Source: Psychroflexus planctonicus (GTDB taxonomy: Bacteria; Bacteroidota; Bacteroidia; Flavobacteriales; Flavobacteriaceae). From it: a DNA stretch of 64,000 nt. Each line of letters starts with the position of its first letter. Position 1 is the stretch's first letter. This document shows, piece after piece, positions 16,997 through 26,152 of the stretch. Both the position numbers and the translations under genes were made by a program. The stretch spans positions 99,356 to 163,355 of the forward strand of contig NZ_BMGM01000009.1 of assembly GCF_014640195.1 (NCBI RefSeq). Reading direction: 5' to 3'. Below the pieces are notes generated by a model, which saw only the letters and a program-made list of their open reading frames with translations, was not told where the DNA came from and searched no databases.

Positions 16997-19900
16997 TCTT
17001 CAAAAATTTTCATCCTTTCATTGTAAAGCGATTCAATTTTCTTTTTCATGTCGCTAGGATCTGTGTACCAAGTTAATAAATTACCTTCTTCATCTGAAGT
17101 TATTAAAACTTTAGCACCATTAGGTTTTATGAAGGTAGACATATGCCAAATCCACTTTTCGTGCCCTGTTAGTTCGGTAGCAGAATTTTGTATTTTGTCT
17201 TTTACCAACTTAAAGTCGTATCTAAATACTTTACTATCTAAACTTGATGTGTATAAAATTTCTGTTTGTTCGTCAAAATATATGCAAGTAATTCTGCTAT
17301 TGTGAAGTTCAAAATTATCAATTAATTTAAGTGGTGTTAAAGTCTTTACATTTTGTACGTTAAAATCATACCAAAAAACCTTTCCATATTCTGTTCCTAA
17401 TAATAAGTGGTTTTCAGATATATAAATTTGTTTTATTTCATGAACACTAGACGTATCTATGTTTAATTTTAGTGCATTGTTATCCTTTTCTAGCCTATAG
17501 ATTTCATTTTTGGACACAAAGTAAAGAACTGAGTTATTTACTAAACTAGTCTTGATATCATTAAATTTTTGAATTCGATTTTTGATTTTAAAATTGTCAA
17601 AAACAATAATCTCTTTCTCGAATATTAAATATTGTTTGTTGTTCTCTATATCTATATGCAGGTTTATTAATTTTTGACTTTTGTCTTCGTAAATAGTATT
17701 GACTTCTTTGGTTAGTGGATTTATGTTTAATAGTTTACCGGAAAATGTGGTGGCTAATAAACTGTTATCACTAACAAAAGACAAATATCTTATTCTATCA
17801 TCTATATTATCATTAGCAACATTAATGGGTTTGTAAATTGATACATTGTTTTTAATGTCAAAAAAATAAATAGTTCCTTTATCGCCAGCAAAAGCAATAA
17901 TCTCGTTATTATTTATGTCAAAAGAACGTACTGAGTTACCCTTTGACTTAGTTAACAACATGCTTGTTTTGCTGTATGATTTCTTATTTTCTAAAATTGA
18001 AAGTATTTTCTGGTTCAGCTGTAAAACATTTTCATTACCAATTATATTTTTATCAACAACTCCAGATTCTTTAAGTGAATTAAATAGCTCCTGTTTCTTT
18101 AATGATTCGTTAACTAGTGTTTTAACTCGGTCTTCGTCATTCTCTAAGAAAGCATCGTTTAAAGCTAGTTTTAAGGTTTTAAATTCTGATTTTATCTCGA
18201 TTAAGTCTTTCATCATTTTGCTTTTAGCGGCTTCATTCTTAGCAATAACAATTGAATTTTTGAGTGAGTCGGACTTATTTGTAAGCGCTATTTGGTCTTT
18301 AATTTCTTGTTCTCTTGCATCTTCTAGTTCATCAAGTTTAGACTTAATAATTGCGTTTTGATTATTGATGGTTTTATTTTTTGTAAGCATTTCATTGTAA
18401 AGAGTACTTACTTTCTCGTTTGTGATTACTAATTCATTTGCTTTTTTTTCAACTTCTAAGGTTGCTTTTTTTGCATCTTCTTCAGCTTTTTCGGCATCAA
18501 TTTGAGCATTGGTAGCTATTATTTTTTCTTGTTTTGCATCTTGGTATGATATAATTGCAAAAGTTGCGAGAATGATTGAAATTAATGTGAATGTTGCAAA
18601 TATTTTCCTTTTTTTCTTTTCCTTTTTTTTATCTCTTTCTATTGCAGCTAATTTTTCTTCTTTTATTCTTTCATCCTCTTTCACACTTTTATTTATAAAC
18701 TCAATGGTTTCATTAAAATTAAAAGGATATTTTTTTGCCCAATTCTTATTGATGTCTTTTTGATTTTTCCAATTGATGGCGGTTTCCAATTCAGGTGTCT
18801 TTAAGAAATCAATTTCATTATTTTTCTTTTTGATAGCGTCTATACTAAAAGATTTGAATTTATCGTAGTTCTCAATCTCTTCTTTTCGCCAAGTATCCAG
18901 CTTATCCCAGTTAATATTTTTAAAATATTTGAGATTCAATATATTTTTACCGTTGTAAGTCTTCGATTTTGTGTCTTCAATACCAGATATTGTAGGTTCA
19001 ATGAGTTCAAATAATTCTGAAGTTTCTAACTTTAATTCCCTAAGAAATTTTGTTAACTCTGGAAGGCTTATGTTTAAGTAACTCGAAATATCTTCTAAAG
19101 TACCATACAAGGTATTGGTATTTACTAAATGGGCATTTACAATTGATTTGAATAAAAGTTTCAGATTCTGCTTGTTTTCTGTTTCATAAAATTGATCAAA
19201 TTGCAGTGCTATAACATATTTTAAACCTCCAAGTTCATCTAAAATATTTGATGTAATAGCATCAGAATTAGACTTGCTAATTATAAGCCTATCATAAAGC
19301 TTTTTTAATAAAAACTGAAGATTAGGTAAGTAGCTAATTTCTTCATTAAGGTCTACATGTAGTTTATCTATTATTTTATGATCTATATAAATACCATTAG
19401 CTTGAAATGTATTTTCAAATATTTTAATAAGACCTGATTTACTTAAGTTGGGTATGGTAAATTGAGATTTGGTAATAATTTCCTGTAATTTGGTGTAGGA
19501 ATTAAGCTTTGTCAGGTGATTACTGCCAATACATATTAGAAAATAAATTGATGATTTTTTTATAGATACAGACTTGTAAACTATATCCATAAGCATATTG
19601 TCTTCGTCTCTTTCTAAATAATCAAAGGCCGTTTTATATTTATAAAAATCTTCAACTTGGTCAATTACAATTAGTAAGTTTTTCTGATTAAAAATTTCAG
19701 AGTTTTTGTATATTTCAACAATGCTATTGCTACCAAATTTTTCGATGGTGTCCTCATAATATTTATAATCTGATATATTGGACTTTTTGTTTTGTTTTAA
19801 AACAAAATTTTCAGATAAAGCATGAGCTAAGTTTTTGATGGGGTTTACTCCTGGTCTCATGTAGGCTACAGACCATTCTTTACCAGAAACACCTATAAAA

Positions 19901-20103
19901 CCCCTTTTTAGTCTTGGGATTAATCCCGAAACAATTAATGATGTTTTACCACTTCCAGGAGCGCCCGTCAGGGTTAATAATTTATTTTTTTGCAAGATTA
20001 GGAGAAGGTTTTCAATTTCTTCTTCTCTTCCAAAAAAAAGATCACTTTCACTCTCGGAATAAGGCTTCAATCCTACAAATGGATTGCGATTATCTTTTGG
20101 CAT
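16993..20103 (-). CDS. STAND P-loop NTPase (nSTAND1-like) with coiled coil, membrane span and WD40 repeats
   Basis: The N-terminus reads NPFVGLKPYSESESDLFFGRE, followed by a Walker A box GAPGSGKT (residues 47-54) and a Walker B strand NLLIVIDQVEDF. This start is characteristic of nSTAND1 proteins. A hydrophobic helix (about 499-518, preceded by KKEKKKRK) comes next, then a long Ala/Glu/Lys coiled coil and a C-terminal beta-propeller-like region (about 700-1036) with WD40-like blades. STAND proteins are signal-switch ATPases that oligomerise upon ligand binding. It is divergent from the CIS operon by 65 bases, so a role in controlling the system is plausible. A paralogue lies at 52929-55907. 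Confidence 0.8.
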   Translation of the reverse strand: MPKDNRNPFVGLKPYSESESDLFFGREEEIENLLLILQKNKLLTLTGAPGSGKTSLIVSGLIPRLKRGFIGVSGKEWSVAYMRPGVNPIKNLAHALSENFVLKQNKKSNISDYKYYEDTIEKFGSNSIVEIYKNSEIFNQKNLLIVIDQVEDFYKYKTAFDYLERDEDNMLMDIVYKSVSIKKSSIYFLICIGSNHLTKLNSYTKLQEIITKSQFTIPNLSKSGLIKIFENTFQANGIYIDHKIIDKLHVDLNEEISYLPNLQFLLKKLYDRLIISKSNSDAITSNILDELGGLKYVIALQFDQFYETENKQNLKLLFKSIVNAHLVNTNTLYGTLEDISSYLNISLPELTKFLRELKLETSELFELIEPTISGIEDTKSKTYNGKNILNLKYFKNINWDKLDTWRKEEIENYDKFKSFSIDAIKKKNNEIDFLKTPELETAINWKNQKDINKNWAKKYPFNFNETIEFINKSVKEDERIKEEKLAAIERDKKKEKKKRKIFATFTLISIILATFAIISYQDAKQEKIIATNAQIDAEKAEEDAKKATLEVEKKANELVITNEKVSTLYNEMLTKNKTINNQNAIIKSKLDELEDAREQEIKDQIALTNKSDSLKNSIVIAKNEAAKSKMMKDLIEIKSEFKTLKLALNDAFLENDEDRVKTLVNESLKKQELFNSLKESGVVDKNIIGNENVLQLNQKILSILENKKSYSKTSMLLTKSKGNSVRSFDINNNEIIAFAGDKGTIYFFDIKNNVSIYKPINVANDNIDDRIRYLSFVSDNSLLATTFSGKLLNINPLTKEVNTIYEDKSQKLINLHIDIENNKQYLIFEKEIIVFDNFKIKNRIQKFNDIKTSLVNNSVLYFVSKNEIYRLEKDNNALKLNIDTSSVHEIKQIYISENHLLLGTEYGKVFWYDFNVQNVKTLTPLKLIDNFELHNSRITCIYFDEQTEILYTSSLDSKVFRYDFKLVKDKIQNSATELTGHEKWIWHMSTFIKPNGAKVLITSDEEGNLLTWYTDPSDMKKKIESLYNERMKIFEE

Positions 20104-20133
20104 GATTATTTTTTTACCGCAGGTGTTTTTTGC

Positions 20134-20141
20134 TATATTTG
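20134..20141 (+). promoter_or_regulatory. putative -7 box for the injection-system operon
   Basis: TATATTTG matches TAnnTTTG exactly within the 65-base gap between the divergent STAND gene and the first plus-strand gene. It would give a leader of about 20 bases before the TTG at 20169. The -33 region (TTTTTTAC) is weak. Confidence 0.45.
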
Positions 20142-20168
20142 TTAAAGCATATCCAATTTACATAAATT

Positions 20169-21233
20169 TTGTTTAAAACCTACTCTACTTGTAATATTAT
20201 AAATGAAATTCAAGCTAGAATTCCAAAGGCACTTTTTTCAATACAACTTTTCATCGATGAAAACCATCTCTTTTTTTTATCAGAAAAACTCATAACATCG
20301 CTAAACAAAAATATAGAATTTGAAATTGTAATTGTTGCTCCAAACCAGAAAAAATCATTAAAGCTTATAAATCTTTTAAAAAGACTAATTGACGGAGGTG
20401 CTGAAATATATTGGAATATTGATGAAAATAGTTTCGAAAATGAATCCTATTTTGCAATATTTGATAAATCGTATTTAATTGAAGGAGAAAAGGATGACTT
20501 AAATAGAATTGATGAAGCAAATTACATTGAAGGAAAAAATACATTTTTTAAATCAATAATTTTAGATTCTAAAAAAATTAATTTACAAACAGGTGATATA
20601 AAAATAGACTTTAAATCTGATCACTACATTGTTAGAAAAAAAGAAACAGTAAATATTTCATGGAAAGTGAATAACGCTCATCATGTTTCAATACATCCAG
20701 ATATTGGCCAAGTAAATCTTGAGGGCAGTAGGAATGTGGTGTTATATAATGATCAAACTTATAGGTTAGTTGCTAAAAATAAAGAGCTTGTTGTTGAGAA
20801 AAATATATTTATAAAAATCAAAGAATCACCAGATATGGAGTTTGATGTAAGTGTTTTTGATAAAACCTTAAAAGATTTCATAACTTTAACTCCTTCTGGA
20901 GAGAAAAGTTTTCATTATGGTGTTTACTTAGGTCAATTGGTGAGGTTGAAATGGGACTTTGGGTTTTCAGGAAAATTAATTGAAAAATCTATTGGAAAAC
21001 TACCCTTGATTGGGAGCTATGAATTTGAAGTGAATGAAATAACGCATTTTACATTTATCCTAAACCTGATTGATGGATCAATATCAAAAAACTTGATTTT
21101 TCATACTTTTAAAGAAGAAGAAATTTCTAACTTTCCAAAAAAAAGAGAAAATCTAGAATCAACGCCTAAAGCATATAATCCTTCATCAAATCGCTTTAAA
21201 GTATTAATTAGAAAATTGAAAGATATATTTTAA
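20169..21233 (+). CDS. PLD-like domain plus Ig-like domains, first gene of the injection-system operon
   Basis: Residues 1-125 look like a phospholipase-D-type fold (NIINEIQARIPKALFSIQLFID, then LLKRLIDGGAEIYWN and YFAIFDKSYLIEG), as in small PLDc_2 proteins, but no HKD motif is present, so it is probably not catalytic. Two beta-sandwich segments follow (about 135-215 and 218-320; the first has a W-x-V-N-N-A pattern seen in Ig-like repeats). The C-terminus is basic. The start is a TTG at 20169: no ATG precedes the conserved region and the next Met is near residue 218. It lies five bases before the DUF4407 gene. Confidence 0.65.
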   Translation: MFKTYSTCNIINEIQARIPKALFSIQLFIDENHLFFLSEKLITSLNKNIEFEIVIVAPNQKKSLKLINLLKRLIDGGAEIYWNIDENSFENESYFAIFDKSYLIEGEKDDLNRIDEANYIEGKNTFFKSIILDSKKINLQTGDIKIDFKSDHYIVRKKETVNISWKVNNAHHVSIHPDIGQVNLEGSRNVVLYNDQTYRLVAKNKELVVEKNIFIKIKESPDMEFDVSVFDKTLKDFITLTPSGEKSFHYGVYLGQLVRLKWDFGFSGKLIEKSIGKLPLIGSYEFEVNEITHFTFILNLIDGSISKNLIFHTFKEEEISNFPKKRENLESTPKAYNPSSNRFKVLIRKLKDIF

Positions 21234-21237
21234 AACC

Positions 21238-22335
21238 ATGTCTGTATTTAAGAACTTTTTATTGTTTTCTTCTGGCGTAACAGTTGATTTGATTAAGCAG
21301 TGTCCTCGTTTTGAAGTCAATAAATACATGAGTATTGGCATGACTATAGTTTTTACAACAATCCTTTCAATTTTATCATCTTATTTTGCATTTTATCTCA
21401 TATTTGATTCTGAAACTATAGCAATTCCACTTTCATTTTTATGGGGAGCCATAATCTTCAACCTGGATAGATATATTATCAGTTCAATGCGAATGGGTAA
21501 TAGTAAGTGGCAACAATTTTTAAAATCTATCCCGCGTATTCTTGTAGCAGTTATTATAGCTACAGTAATATCTAAACCATTAGAGTTGAAAATTTTTGAT
21601 TTGGAAATCAATAACTTTTTAAATCAACAAAAGGCTGATTTAGCTTACAATATTGAAAAAAAATATGATGCAGAATTAATTGATATTGAAGAAAAAAAAC
21701 ATAATTTTAGAACAGAGTATAAAAACATGCTTAGTTTAAGAGATAAATACTATGAAGAATATAAGTGTGAATGCAATGGTACTTGTGGCACAAATGTAAA
21801 AGGTTATGGGCAGGAGTGTAATGATAGAAAAAAAAGGTATAACGTATATGTAGCTGATTTAGAAGAAGAAAAGAAAAGAATGGACTCTACAATTAACCTT
21901 CTAAGCAAAAGAGAACTAGAAATAAAAGATTTAATTATTAATGAAAAAAAATTAACTATCCCTCAAAGATATGGTTTCATTGATAAACTAAAAGCTTTGA
22001 AAAATATTGATAGAATGTCATCTATATTCATATTCTCATTATTTATATTTATAGAAACTGCACCTTTATTAACTAAATTATTATCAGATAAAGGTCCTTA
22101 TGATAATTTAATTCTTCAACATGAAATTAAATTTGAGTCAGAATACAGGAAAAAACTAGATATTTATAACAATGAAAGGCTTAAAAATAAAAGGATAAAT
22201 GATTTAGAATCAGACCTAGAAATCAAATCAAAAGAAACTGCAATGAGAAATTTGATTAAAAATGAAGCCTACGAGCAATACAATAAAATGAGAGAATTAA
22301 TAGATGCAAAAGATTATAAAACCAATGGTAATTAA
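21238..22335 (+). CDS. DUF4407 family membrane protein
   Basis: The protein starts with FLLFSSGVTVDLIKQCP and has membrane helices near residues 32-55, 60-78 and 95-115 plus one near 262-280. The pattern LSFLWGAIIFNLDRYIISSM is the DUF4407 hallmark. The long segment between spans is a coiled coil with a Cys cluster (KCECNGTCGTN ... GQEC). The function is unknown. Its place just behind the operon's first gene, ahead of a lipoprotein and a GH18 membrane protein, suggests an envelope component linked to the injection system. It overlaps the next gene by about 11 bases. Confidence 0.8.
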   Translation: MSVFKNFLLFSSGVTVDLIKQCPRFEVNKYMSIGMTIVFTTILSILSSYFAFYLIFDSETIAIPLSFLWGAIIFNLDRYIISSMRMGNSKWQQFLKSIPRILVAVIIATVISKPLELKIFDLEINNFLNQQKADLAYNIEKKYDAELIDIEEKKHNFRTEYKNMLSLRDKYYEEYKCECNGTCGTNVKGYGQECNDRKKRYNVYVADLEEEKKRMDSTINLLSKRELEIKDLIINEKKLTIPQRYGFIDKLKALKNIDRMSSIFIFSLFIFIETAPLLTKLLSDKGPYDNLILQHEIKFESEYRKKLDIYNNERLKNKRINDLESDLEIKSKETAMRNLIKNEAYEQYNKMRELIDAKDYKTNGN

Positions 22336-23602
22336 AAATCTAAAATTAATAGTATTAATTTTAGCAGTTGTAGGCGCTATAAGTTGTGATTCCCTTTTAT
22401 CTGTTTTGGAAGAAGTTGAAACACAAAAAAAAGATTTAACCAACAATAATAACTTGAAAGAAGACCAAGTTAATTTAAATGATGCAATAAAAAACCTCTC
22501 AAAAGAATCGAAGTTTGCTTTAAGCAAAAACTTAAATTCAGATGAAAGCTTGGTTAGCTATTATGACAATAACTATATTGATAGTTTAAAAAATGAGTTA
22601 GAAAAAACAGGCGTTTTAAAATTAAAAACGGAAGAGTCTTTTTTAATTGATTACTTAAAAACAGCAAATAGAACAGATACAACTTACTTAGCGAACTTAT
22701 ACTTTAATTCACCTGTAAATGGTGAAGTTTTAAGTTACGAGTATAACGTCTTAAAAGACGATGTGATTTACTATGAAATATCAAACCTTAAGTCACACAA
22801 GTTAATGGAGATATCTATTTCTGAAGGCGGAACAACCAGATTTTTAAAAAATGATTTAAAACCTAAAGAAACCGTAAAAGGCCAAATTGAAATTTTATCT
22901 GATAATGTTTTAACGGTCAATGTTTCTAATGACAATTTTATAAAAAACAAAGGCTTTCTCCAGTCTCACTTAAAATTAGTCCTAAAAAAAATCAAGCCTA
23001 ATCTTAACTTTAAAGTTAAAAAGACCAAGGATACTATCGTAAATCAAAGCTTAATTAGGAAATCTATAAAAGACACAATATATAGGGTTATAGACTCTAA
23101 AGAATTTTCACTAGGTAATAAATTAGACTTAACAAAAAATCACACTAAAAAGTTTAATGTAATTGTAAATGAATTTGATAATTTATTAGGATGGTCTTAT
23201 TGGATAGGCGTTGGTGATAAGCAAATATCTGCTTACAACAAAATGGCTGAAAGCGAAAACCCGTTAATTGAGTTTACAAAATCAGAATTGTTAAAGTCAG
23301 AAAACAAAACACTTCTTCCAAAAAATGAAAATGCAGATGTAGATCTTGAAATTAAAAACACAAGTCTAGATGCAAGATCATCAAATTACTTTAATAATTA
23401 TGCTTTCTACAAGAGTGATGAATATACAACTAGTATTGTAAAAAAAGCAGAAGTTTACCTTTCAAATAAGTCAAGTCTTTATGATTATAATGTTAAAGCT
23501 CACATAGTAGCGGTTGGGCTTAATGAAGTTCAACAAGATGTTTTGGAAGACATTGTAGCCTATAAAGACATAATATTTGTAACACTTTTAGATGATGAAT
23601 AG
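22325..23602 (+). CDS. predicted lipoprotein, unknown function
   Basis: Starting at ATG 22325 the protein has a typical lipoprotein signal, with basic residues, then LIVLILAVVGAISC and the lipidated Cys at residue 21. An ATG seven codons upstream (22304) is possible but places extra charged residues ahead. The mature part is Lys/Asp/Asn-rich, beta-strand rich in the middle (ISISEGGTTRFLKNDLKPKE) and ends in LNEVQQDVLEDIVAYKDII. I do not recognise a family. Overlaps both neighbours, so it is translated within the operon. Probably faces the periplasm. Confidence 0.65.
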   Translation: MVIKNLKLIVLILAVVGAISCDSLLSVLEEVETQKKDLTNNNNLKEDQVNLNDAIKNLSKESKFALSKNLNSDESLVSYYDNNYIDSLKNELEKTGVLKLKTEESFLIDYLKTANRTDTTYLANLYFNSPVNGEVLSYEYNVLKDDVIYYEISNLKSHKLMEISISEGGTTRFLKNDLKPKETVKGQIEILSDNVLTVNVSNDNFIKNKGFLQSHLKLVLKKIKPNLNFKVKKTKDTIVNQSLIRKSIKDTIYRVIDSKEFSLGNKLDLTKNHTKKFNVIVNEFDNLLGWSYWIGVGDKQISAYNKMAESENPLIEFTKSELLKSENKTLLPKNENADVDLEIKNTSLDARSSNYFNNYAFYKSDEYTTSIVKKAEVYLSNKSSLYDYNVKAHIVAVGLNEVQQDVLEDIVAYKDIIFVTLLDDE

Positions 23603-25367
23603 ATATTTCAGTTTATACATTCTACTAATTTCCATACTTTTTATTTCATGTAAAGATGTAATGAAAGTTAAAAGTAGCGTTAGAAAAACTCAGACCGAGT
23701 ATAGAATTCTTGATAGGACTTTCAATAAAATAAAAAAAGGTGCTGGCATTAATAGTACATCTTCCAAAACAAAACAAGATTTACAAGAAGATACCACTCA
23801 GTTTCTATCTATTAAGCAAAAAAGTATGCTCAATACTTATGGAGACCTTTTTGACTACTTGAATAAAAACGATCAAAATTTAAAGAGCGATAATTTTACT
23901 TGGGATTCAGTTCAAAAAGCATATTATGTTAGAAACAAAGATTTCAAATCTATTAAAAAAGAAAATGAAGTTTTTGGTTGGCACCCTTACTGGATGGGTT
24001 CGAAGTGGAAGAGTTATCCATTTGAACTATTATCTACGCTTGCTTATTTTTCGTACAAAGTAGATCCTTATAGCGGAGGGTATAAAAACCCAGCACAAAT
24101 TGAAGAATGGAAAACCACTGCTATGATTGACTCTGCTAAAGTTAAAAATACTAGGGTATTATTAACAGTATCTTGTCATGGCTATTCTAATAATAGAGAG
24201 TTTCTACAAAATCCAGATCGCTGGGATTATTTAGTTGAAACCCTTGAGCCACTACTGAACATGAGACAAGCGGATGGTATTGATTTAAACTTTGAAATGG
24301 TTCCTTATTCTGAAAAAAATAATTTGAATAGGTTTATAGAGTATTTTAGAAATCAATTTGATACTAAGTTTCAAAATCAAAATAAAAACTTTTATCTTTC
24401 ACTAACCTTACCCGCAAACGATAGTAGAGAGATATTCAATGTAAAAAACCTTAATGATTATGTTGATTTATTTGTGATCATGGGGTACGATTATCATATC
24501 GGCGAAAAACTGCAAGGTGCAGTTTCTCCATTACGCTCAAGCGAAGGATCAGATTTAAGTTTGAATAAAACCGTAAATTACTATCTAGAATATGGTATAA
24601 ATCCACAAAAAACTATTCTTGCATTACCTTATTATGGTAGCTTATGGACTGGTAAACTTTCAAAAGACAACAGTAAGGTTTATAATGAAACCTCTTACAA
24701 AAAACCTCTAACTTATAGCGAAATTAGGCAAAAGTATGTTAACAATGAAAATGTTGATATTACATCAAATAGGGATGAACGAAGTATGACTAATTATTAT
24801 AATATTGCTTTCAAAGACTATACTACTCAAGAAGTTTGGTTTGATGATGATTACACATTGGGCAAGAAGTATGACTTTGCTCTAAGCAAAAAGCTAAAAG
24901 GGGTGGGTATTTGGGCACTTGGATATGATAATGGTTATAATGATTTATGGAATGTTATTGAGAATAAATTTTCAACAGATCAGAAAATAATTGTGAATCC
25001 AATTAATGAAGCTGATGGCTATCCTATTAAGTTATCAAAATTCTTGATTGAGTATAAATTAATATTTATTACCACATCTATATTTTTTCTTATAACTGTA
25101 ATTTTAGCTTTTTTAGTATTATTATTTGATTATAACATAAGAAACTCGATTGTAAAAAGTCAACTAAATGTGGCTATGTTTATAGGAATTGTTTTTATTC
25201 TTTTAATACCAATTACAATTGTTATTTTTGAACGAATAGAATATTTATTAGGAGGCTTTAATTTAGTAGTTAAACCATATTGGTCTTATTATCTATCTTT
25301 CTTTATCGGTGTTCTAACAATGTATTTGGCGTATAGAATAAAGATAAAATCAATTGAAAGACCATAA
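23592..25367 (+). CDS. GH18-family glycoside-hydrolase-like lipoprotein with three C-terminal membrane spans
   Basis: A lipobox (LFISC, Cys 20) is followed by a GH18 TIM barrel from about residue 125: FGWHPYWMG, ILLTVSCHGY-type strand (VLLTVSCHGY), the catalytic-loop DGIDLNFEMVP (227-237), FVIMGYDYHIG, and GVGIWALGYDNGYNDLW. The acid Glu is present, but the usual DxDxE reads D-L-N-F-E. GH18 enzymes cut beta-1,4-linked GlcNAc polymers; some act on peptidoglycan. Three hydrophobic helices follow (about 486-513, 526-548, 565-583). The combination of lipid anchor, barrel and spans within a CIS operon suggests a wall-remodelling or anchoring part. Confidence 0.8.
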   Translation: MMNRYFSLYILLISILFISCKDVMKVKSSVRKTQTEYRILDRTFNKIKKGAGINSTSSKTKQDLQEDTTQFLSIKQKSMLNTYGDLFDYLNKNDQNLKSDNFTWDSVQKAYYVRNKDFKSIKKENEVFGWHPYWMGSKWKSYPFELLSTLAYFSYKVDPYSGGYKNPAQIEEWKTTAMIDSAKVKNTRVLLTVSCHGYSNNREFLQNPDRWDYLVETLEPLLNMRQADGIDLNFEMVPYSEKNNLNRFIEYFRNQFDTKFQNQNKNFYLSLTLPANDSREIFNVKNLNDYVDLFVIMGYDYHIGEKLQGAVSPLRSSEGSDLSLNKTVNYYLEYGINPQKTILALPYYGSLWTGKLSKDNSKVYNETSYKKPLTYSEIRQKYVNNENVDITSNRDERSMTNYYNIAFKDYTTQEVWFDDDYTLGKKYDFALSKKLKGVGIWALGYDNGYNDLWNVIENKFSTDQKIIVNPINEADGYPIKLSKFLIEYKLIFITTSIFFLITVILAFLVLLFDYNIRNSIVKSQLNVAMFIGIVFILLIPITIVIFERIEYLLGGFNLVVKPYWSYYLSFFIGVLTMYLAYRIKIKSIERP

Positions 25368-25376
25368 AATAAAAAA

Positions 25377-25607
25377 ATGAAGGCATTAATTATAAGAGAG
25401 TTATTTTGGTTTTTGATAGGAAGTTTGATGTCTCTAGGTCTATCGTTTATATTTTTAGGATTATTAAATCTTACCTCAAGCCAAGGGTTTTTAAATTCTA
25501 TTGAGAAGATATTTACGGTGCAGTTATACATTATAGGATGCATAGTTTCATTAATTAGTTTTTACATATTTAGAATTATAATTATTGCAGTAAAGAAATA
25601 TCTTTAA
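25377..25607 (+). CDS. small two-span membrane protein, 76 aa
   Basis: Two hydrophobic helices (about residues 10-32 and 46-70) with a short loop; the protein is otherwise featureless and of unknown family. It sits nine bases after the GH18 gene and one base before the DUF4255 gene, so it is part of the operon and likely belongs to the same envelope module. Real gene status rests on spacing and on the membrane pattern. Confidence 0.55.
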   Translation: MKALIIRELFWFLIGSLMSLGLSFIFLGLLNLTSSQGFLNSIEKIFTVQLYIIGCIVSLISFYIFRIIIIAVKKYL

Positions 25608-25608
25608 T

Positions 25609-26142
25609 ATGATACATAATGTTATTACATCAATAGCTCAACGACTTGATGAGTTTATAAAAAATAAACTGTCTATTAAAGCAGATACTGTAATTGTTAG
25701 TAATCTAGTTGATATTAAGGGTAACTTAAATCAAGATATAGAAAACAAAGTAACCATATTTTTACTCCATATTGAGGAGGAGAACATAACAAAAAATACC
25801 AGTATGAAGTACAGTATTGGAGAAACACCGCCCGTAAAAGTAAATTTGTTGGTTATGTTTTCAGCCTATTTCCCAAATTTTAATTATGTAGAATCACTGC
25901 ATTATATTTCTTTAGTCATAGAGTTTTTTCAAATAAATACAACTTTTGATGATTCTAATACGCCCGGATTACCAATTAGTGCAAATAAAATTAAAGCTGA
26001 ATTGTTTAATATTTCTATAGATGAAATTAATAAATTATGGGGAAATATAGGCGCTAATTATTTACCATCGGTTTCCTATAAGTTTAAACATATCATATTT
26101 GATGGAGAAACAATTACCCAAGATATACCAAAAATTGTTTAA
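25609..26142 (+). CDS. DUF4255 protein, Afp16/Pvc16-like cap (tail terminator)
   Basis: The 177-residue protein begins MIHNVITSIAQRLDEFI and contains KVTIFLLHIEEENITKN and VKVNLLVMFSAYFPNFNYVE, then SLVIEFFQ, as in DUF4255 proteins (N-terminal domain of Pvc16). In Afp/Pvc particles the homologue forms the cap that ends tube and sheath growth at the distal end. Canonically it is the last gene; here it comes first among the structural genes. The assignment is by remembered family pattern. Confidence 0.8.
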   Translation: MIHNVITSIAQRLDEFIKNKLSIKADTVIVSNLVDIKGNLNQDIENKVTIFLLHIEEENITKNTSMKYSIGETPPVKVNLLVMFSAYFPNFNYVESLHYISLVIEFFQINTTFDDSNTPGLPISANKIKAELFNISIDEINKLWGNIGANYLPSVSYKFKHIIFDGETITQDIPKIV

Positions 26143-26152
26143 GACATTGTAA

